A stretch of DNA of 64,000 nucleotides from positions 1-64,000 of the forward strand of contig JAISOV010000006.1 in NCBI GenBank assembly GCA_031275405.1, written 5' to 3'. Under the pieces are notes generated by a model that ran no database searches, was not told where the DNA came from, and saw only the letters and a list, made by a program, of their open reading frames with translations. How positions within the stretch are numbered: position 1 is the first letter of the stretch; the number at the start of each line of letters is the position of its first letter. This DNA comes from Clostridium sp. (lineage in GTDB: Bacteria; Bacillota; Clostridia; Lachnospirales; Lachnospiraceae). Made by a program: the position numbers and the translations under genes. Positions 61,650 to 64,000 of the stretch are shown piece after piece.

Positions 61650-62555
61650 ATGCCGATCAAGACACAAAGTGATCTGCCCGCGAAGGAAATTCTGGAGAAT
61701 GAGAATATCTTCGTGATGGATGAATTCCGTGCGCTCCATCAGGATATCCGTCCGCTGCGGGTGCTGATCCTGAACAACATGCCTATCAAACAGGATACGG
61801 AGCTGCAGCTTCTGCGGGCGCTGTCCAATACGCCGCTTCAGGTGGACGTCACTTTTATGAATGTGAAGAGCCATGTATCCCAGAATACTTCCGCCAGCCA
61901 TCTGAATAAATTCTATACGGATCTTGGCGAGATCCGCAGCCGGAGATTTGACGGGCTGATCATCACCGGAGCGCCGGTGGAAGACCTTGACTTTGAGGAA
62001 GTGGACTACTGGGAAGAACTCTGTTCGATCATGGACTGGGCGGAGAGCCACGTGACTTCGACGCTCCATATCTGCTGGGCGGCGCAGGCGGGGTATTACC
62101 ATTATTACGGAATCAATAAAGAAAATCTTCCCAAGAAACTTTCCGGGGTCTATGACCACTGGGTAGCCAACCGGAAAGTGCCGCTGGTGAGGGGCTTCGA
62201 CGACAGTTTCCGCGCCCCTCACAGCCGCCATACGATGACCCCCGACCGCGCCATCCACGACTGCAAGGAGCTTCTGGTGCTGGCGCAGTCGCCGGAAGCC
62301 GGGGTCTATCTGGCGATTGCTGAGGAAGGGAAGAAGATCTTCATAAGCGGCCATCCGGAGTATGACCGCTACACCCTGCACAACGAGTACCGCCGGGACA
62401 GGGAGAGAGGGCTGCCGGCGGAGGTGCCGTACCACTATTACCCGGAAGACGATACACAGAAGCGCCCGCTCCTGACCTGGCGTTCCCATTCCAACAACCT
62501 GTACAGCAACTGGCTGAATTATTATGTCTACCAGGTGACGCCATACGAGCTTTGA
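61650..62555 (+). CDS. metA: Homoserine O-acetyltransferase (MetA family, acetyl-specific)
   Basis: The protein has 301 residues from ATG 61650 (MPIKTQSDLPAKEILENENIFVMDEFRA), behind GAGGAAA. With this start the numbering falls on the family reference: acyl-specificity residue 111 is Glu (GAPVED), and the nucleophile is Cys142 in HICWAAQAG. The catalytic His and Glu lie in SGHPEYD. Glu111 indicates acetyl-CoA as donor, whereas Gly111 is found in succinyl-type enzymes (known from the family). It activates homoserine for methionine synthesis. It follows ligA by 55 bp with no visible S-box. Confidence 0.95.
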   Translation: MPIKTQSDLPAKEILENENIFVMDEFRALHQDIRPLRVLILNNMPIKQDTELQLLRALSNTPLQVDVTFMNVKSHVSQNTSASHLNKFYTDLGEIRSRRFDGLIITGAPVEDLDFEEVDYWEELCSIMDWAESHVTSTLHICWAAQAGYYHYYGINKENLPKKLSGVYDHWVANRKVPLVRGFDDSFRAPHSRHTMTPDRAIHDCKELLVLAQSPEAGVYLAIAEEGKKIFISGHPEYDRYTLHNEYRRDRERGLPAEVPYHYYPEDDTQKRPLLTWRSHSNNLYSNWLNYYVYQVTPYEL

Positions 62556-62567
62556 GAAGAAAACCTC

Positions 62568-62611
62568 GGTTACTGCTCAGCGGGAGTATCCCGCGAGCGA
62601 AAGAGCGCCCG
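62568..62611 (+). repeat. 44-bp dispersed intergenic repeat, copy 2
   Basis: Matches 23737-23780 at 40 of 44 positions, starting GGTTACTGCTCAG and containing GGGA-GTA-TCCC, CGCGAGCGA and GAGCGCCCG. It starts 12 bp after the metA stop codon. Confidence 0.75.
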
Positions 62612-62760
62612 CAATGGGCATGTGCGTATTCTGTACAAAACCGCGGGGACAGTGCGCGCGAAGCTGTCGTTTCGCTGTCTTTGCTGAATGTCGCCGGCTG
62701 TCCTTGCGGAACAGTGACGCTTCCCTTCCATAGGATCATTCCCCGATAGGTTCGCTGCGG

Positions 62761-62859
62761 GTGGATTTCGGCGGCGGCCTGGAGGAAGAAGTCCGGCTTC
62801 AGGAGATTTACGGCATTGTGAGGAAGCATAGGAAGTCCACCCGGGCGGTAGCGTTTTGA
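62761..62859 (+). CDS. Possible 32-residue small open frame, unrecognised
   Basis: A GTG-initiated frame encodes a charged peptide (VDFGGGLEEEVRLQEIYGIV…). The frame is open from 62734 and is in phase with the protease gene, separated from it by a single TGA and 17 codons. No clear ribosome site is seen. It may be the remnant of a longer protein or a chance frame. Confidence 0.2.
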   Translation: MDFGGGLEEEVRLQEIYGIVRKHRKSTRAVAF

Positions 62860-62866
62860 AACCCTG

Positions 62867-62897
62867 CGGCATATGATACTGATAAAGTATATGCCGG
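62867..62897 (+). promoter_or_regulatory. Hairpin before the subtilase gene
   Basis: CGGCATAT-G-ATACT pairs with AGTATATGCCG, about 13 pairs with one bulged G and a short loop. It ends 13 bp before the ATG. Confidence 0.5.
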
Positions 62898-62910
62898 GAT
62901 ACAGCAGGAT

Positions 62911-63855
62911 ATGCAGAGGGTAAGGAAGCAGGTGGAAGCGGACTGGTGGCGGACGGCTGCTTCTCCGGAAAGATGGATGGAACAGGGAGTGACGGTGGCG
63001 GTTCTGGATACCGGGATCGGACGCCACCCGGACATTGCGGGGAAGCTGCTCTGTTTTCATGATTTTGTCAAGCAGAGGAAATTAATGTATGACAATAATG
63101 GGCATGGCACTCATGTCTGCGGGATTCTGTGCGGAAGCGGCGGCCTGTCCGAGGGGAAGTACCGTGGAATCGCGCCGAACACCCGCCTGGTGGTGGGCAA
63201 GGTGCTGGACGAAAAGGGAGACGGCATGGCGGAGAACATGCTTTGGGGACTGGACTGGGTACTGGAGAACCGCCACCGGTACGGGATCCGGATTCTGAAT
63301 ATTTCGGTGGGGATCGGGAGCCTGAACCACACGGAGAAAGAGAACGCGCTCCGGGAAAAAATCGAGACCCTCTGGAACAGCGGAATCGTAGTGGTGTGCG
63401 CCGCCGGGAACAAAGGGCCGGAGGACGGGAGCATTTCTTCGGTGGGCAGCTGTGATAAGGTCATCACCGTGGGCTGTCATGACGGAGACTACGGCAAGTC
63501 GAACGGAAAGCGCTGTGAAACCTATTCCGGAAGAGGGCTGTCGGGCGCGGTGATCCGTAAGCCGGACATCGTGGCGCCGGGAACGGAAATCATGTCCTGC
63601 AATGTACGTTACCAGAAAGCCTATGGCAGGATCCGGAACGCCTATGTGGAAAAAAGCGGCACGTCCATGGCGACTCCCATCGTATCCGGCGCGATTGCCC
63701 TGCTGCTCCAGAAATATCCGTGGCTGGACAATGAGTCCATCAAAGAAAGGCTGATCTACTGCGCCACGGACCTAGGGGAGCCATGGAATAAGCAGGGCTG
63801 GGGGATGGTGAACGTCAGGAGGATGCTGGAATACGCTGAACCGAGAAACAGTTGA
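62911..63855 (+). CDS. Subtilisin-like serine protease (S8), intracellular
   Basis: The 314-residue peptidase has the catalytic triad Asp in VAVLDTGIGRHPDI, His in NNGHGTHVCGIL and Ser in KSGTSMATPIVSGAIALL; the oxyanion Asn lies in CAAGNKGP. No signal peptide or propeptide precedes the domain, so it resembles the cytoplasmic subtilases of Gram-positives. The start ATG has a weak ribosome site (AGGA one base away). The gene seems monocistronic. Role is probably protein turnover or processing (inference). Confidence 0.9.
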   Translation: MQRVRKQVEADWWRTAASPERWMEQGVTVAVLDTGIGRHPDIAGKLLCFHDFVKQRKLMYDNNGHGTHVCGILCGSGGLSEGKYRGIAPNTRLVVGKVLDEKGDGMAENMLWGLDWVLENRHRYGIRILNISVGIGSLNHTEKENALREKIETLWNSGIVVVCAAGNKGPEDGSISSVGSCDKVITVGCHDGDYGKSNGKRCETYSGRGLSGAVIRKPDIVAPGTEIMSCNVRYQKAYGRIRNAYVEKSGTSMATPIVSGAIALLLQKYPWLDNESIKERLIYCATDLGEPWNKQGWGMVNVRRMLEYAEPRNS

Positions 63856-63866
63856 GCTTCCGGAGC

Positions 63867-63891
63867 CAATCGGGCGCGGCGAAGCCGATTG
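63867..63891 (+). terminator. Weak terminator-like hairpin after the subtilase gene
   Basis: CAATCGG (63867-63873) pairs with CCGATTG (63885-63891) with a GC-rich loop, followed by TTTG. Confidence 0.45.
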
Positions 63892-63925
63892 TTTGATGAG
63901 GGTGGCAGCGGACGGCGAAGTATCA

Positions 63926-63977
63926 AGAACGTGTTCTGTTTTCCGTACTTGACAGACCGGACGTAATTGCATACAAT
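63926..63977 (+). promoter_or_regulatory. Promoter with upstream palindrome at the right edge
   Basis: TTGACA (63949-63954), a 17-bp spacer and TACAAT (63972-63977), reading out of the window. A perfect 12-bp palindrome AGAACGTGTTCT lies at 63926-63937, 11 bp before the -35. Confidence 0.7.
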
Positions 63978-64000
63978 AAGACAAGCGTAAAGGCATAAGG

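Larger units (their letters stand above)
62556..62910 (+). other. Intergenic region with dispersed repeat, small open frame and hairpin
   Basis: The region contains copy 2 of the 44-bp repeat (62568-62611), a GCCCGC-AAT-GGGC hairpin (about 62607-62619), a short open frame 62761-62859 in the phase of the downstream protease but closed by TGA, and a 13-bp hairpin (62867-62897). No consensus promoter was found. Confidence 0.5.

Noticed and set aside
63926-63937. LexA/SOS box
   Set aside because: The palindrome has only 2 bases between GAAC and GTTC instead of 4, so it does not fit the Gram-positive LexA site.

Overview
The window looks like a chromosomal segment of a Clostridia-class Bacillota, most likely a Lachnospiraceae-type anaerobe. 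The reasons are moderately high GC with strong G/C third-position bias, Gram-positive Shine-Dalgarno sites, many TTG/GTG starts, consensus sigma-A promoters with 17-bp spacers, and the gene order mutS-mutL-miaA / radC-mreBCD-PBP2-minCDE-rodA-mgsA / yggS-sepF / plsX-acpP-rnc-smc-ftsY / ylxM-ffh-rpsP-khpA / rplU-prp-rpmA-obgE-yhbY-nadD-yqeK-rsfS. MutL carries the endonuclease motif of methyl-independent mismatch repair, L27 has the cleavable Firmicutes N-terminus, and MreBCD/MinCDE/RodA/SepF describe a rod-shaped Gram-positive cell. The assignment rests on gene content only.

Layout. Bases 1-2590 are a decaying accessory island: a HEPN/MNT toxin-antitoxin pair cut by the window edge, interleaved inverted repeats, a VbhA-like antitoxin with a frameshifted Fic toxin, and a serine resolvase broken by a nonsense codon and truncated. 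Bases 2770-7510 form a self-contained cassette: a LytTR response regulator, a long structured leader behind two 21-bp-phased direct repeats, a small secreted protein, two polytopic membrane proteins, an ABC ATPase and a membrane-anchored exported protein. Bases 7577-9215 (minus strand) are an ABC importer pair (NitT/SsuBC type) without a binding protein.

Bases 9300-35200 carry mismatch repair and tRNA modification (mutS, mutL, miaA), a PLP enzyme, radC, the rod-shape/septum-placement cluster (mreB, mreC, mreD, PBP2, minC, minD, minE, rodA), mgsA, a D,D-carboxypeptidase, an HlyD-like protein, yggS, sepF, aroB, lspA, rluD and a cytidylate-kinase-like gene. Bases 35270-46800 hold phospholipid/ACP genes joined to rnc, smc and ftsY, then ilvA, a YitT-type membrane protein and ylxM-ffh. 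Bases 46980-52550 hold ribosomal protein and ribosome-assembly genes; rimM-trmD-rplS, usual after khpA, are absent at that point. Bases 52600-64000 contain a DUF378 protein with an operator-like palindrome, an orphan LivJ-type lipoprotein, ruvAB, tRNA-Leu(CAG), an orphan CHAP endolysin, an RNase H, a pseudouridine synthase, ligA, metA (acetyl-type) and an intracellular subtilase.

The most interesting unexplained signals are non-coding: (i) an 82-bp element present twice (52002-52083 and 53120-53202), with three consecutive hairpins, compensatory base changes, two mutually exclusive stems and an adjacent SD-like sequence; (ii) a multi-hairpin leader at 3756-3871 upstream of the secreted protein of the LytTR/ABC cassette; (iii) hairpin-plus-SD modules in front of mgsA (duplicated exactly) and yggS; (iv) a 44-bp dispersed intergenic repeat (23737 and 62568). 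All calls are from reading sequence alone; no database search was made.
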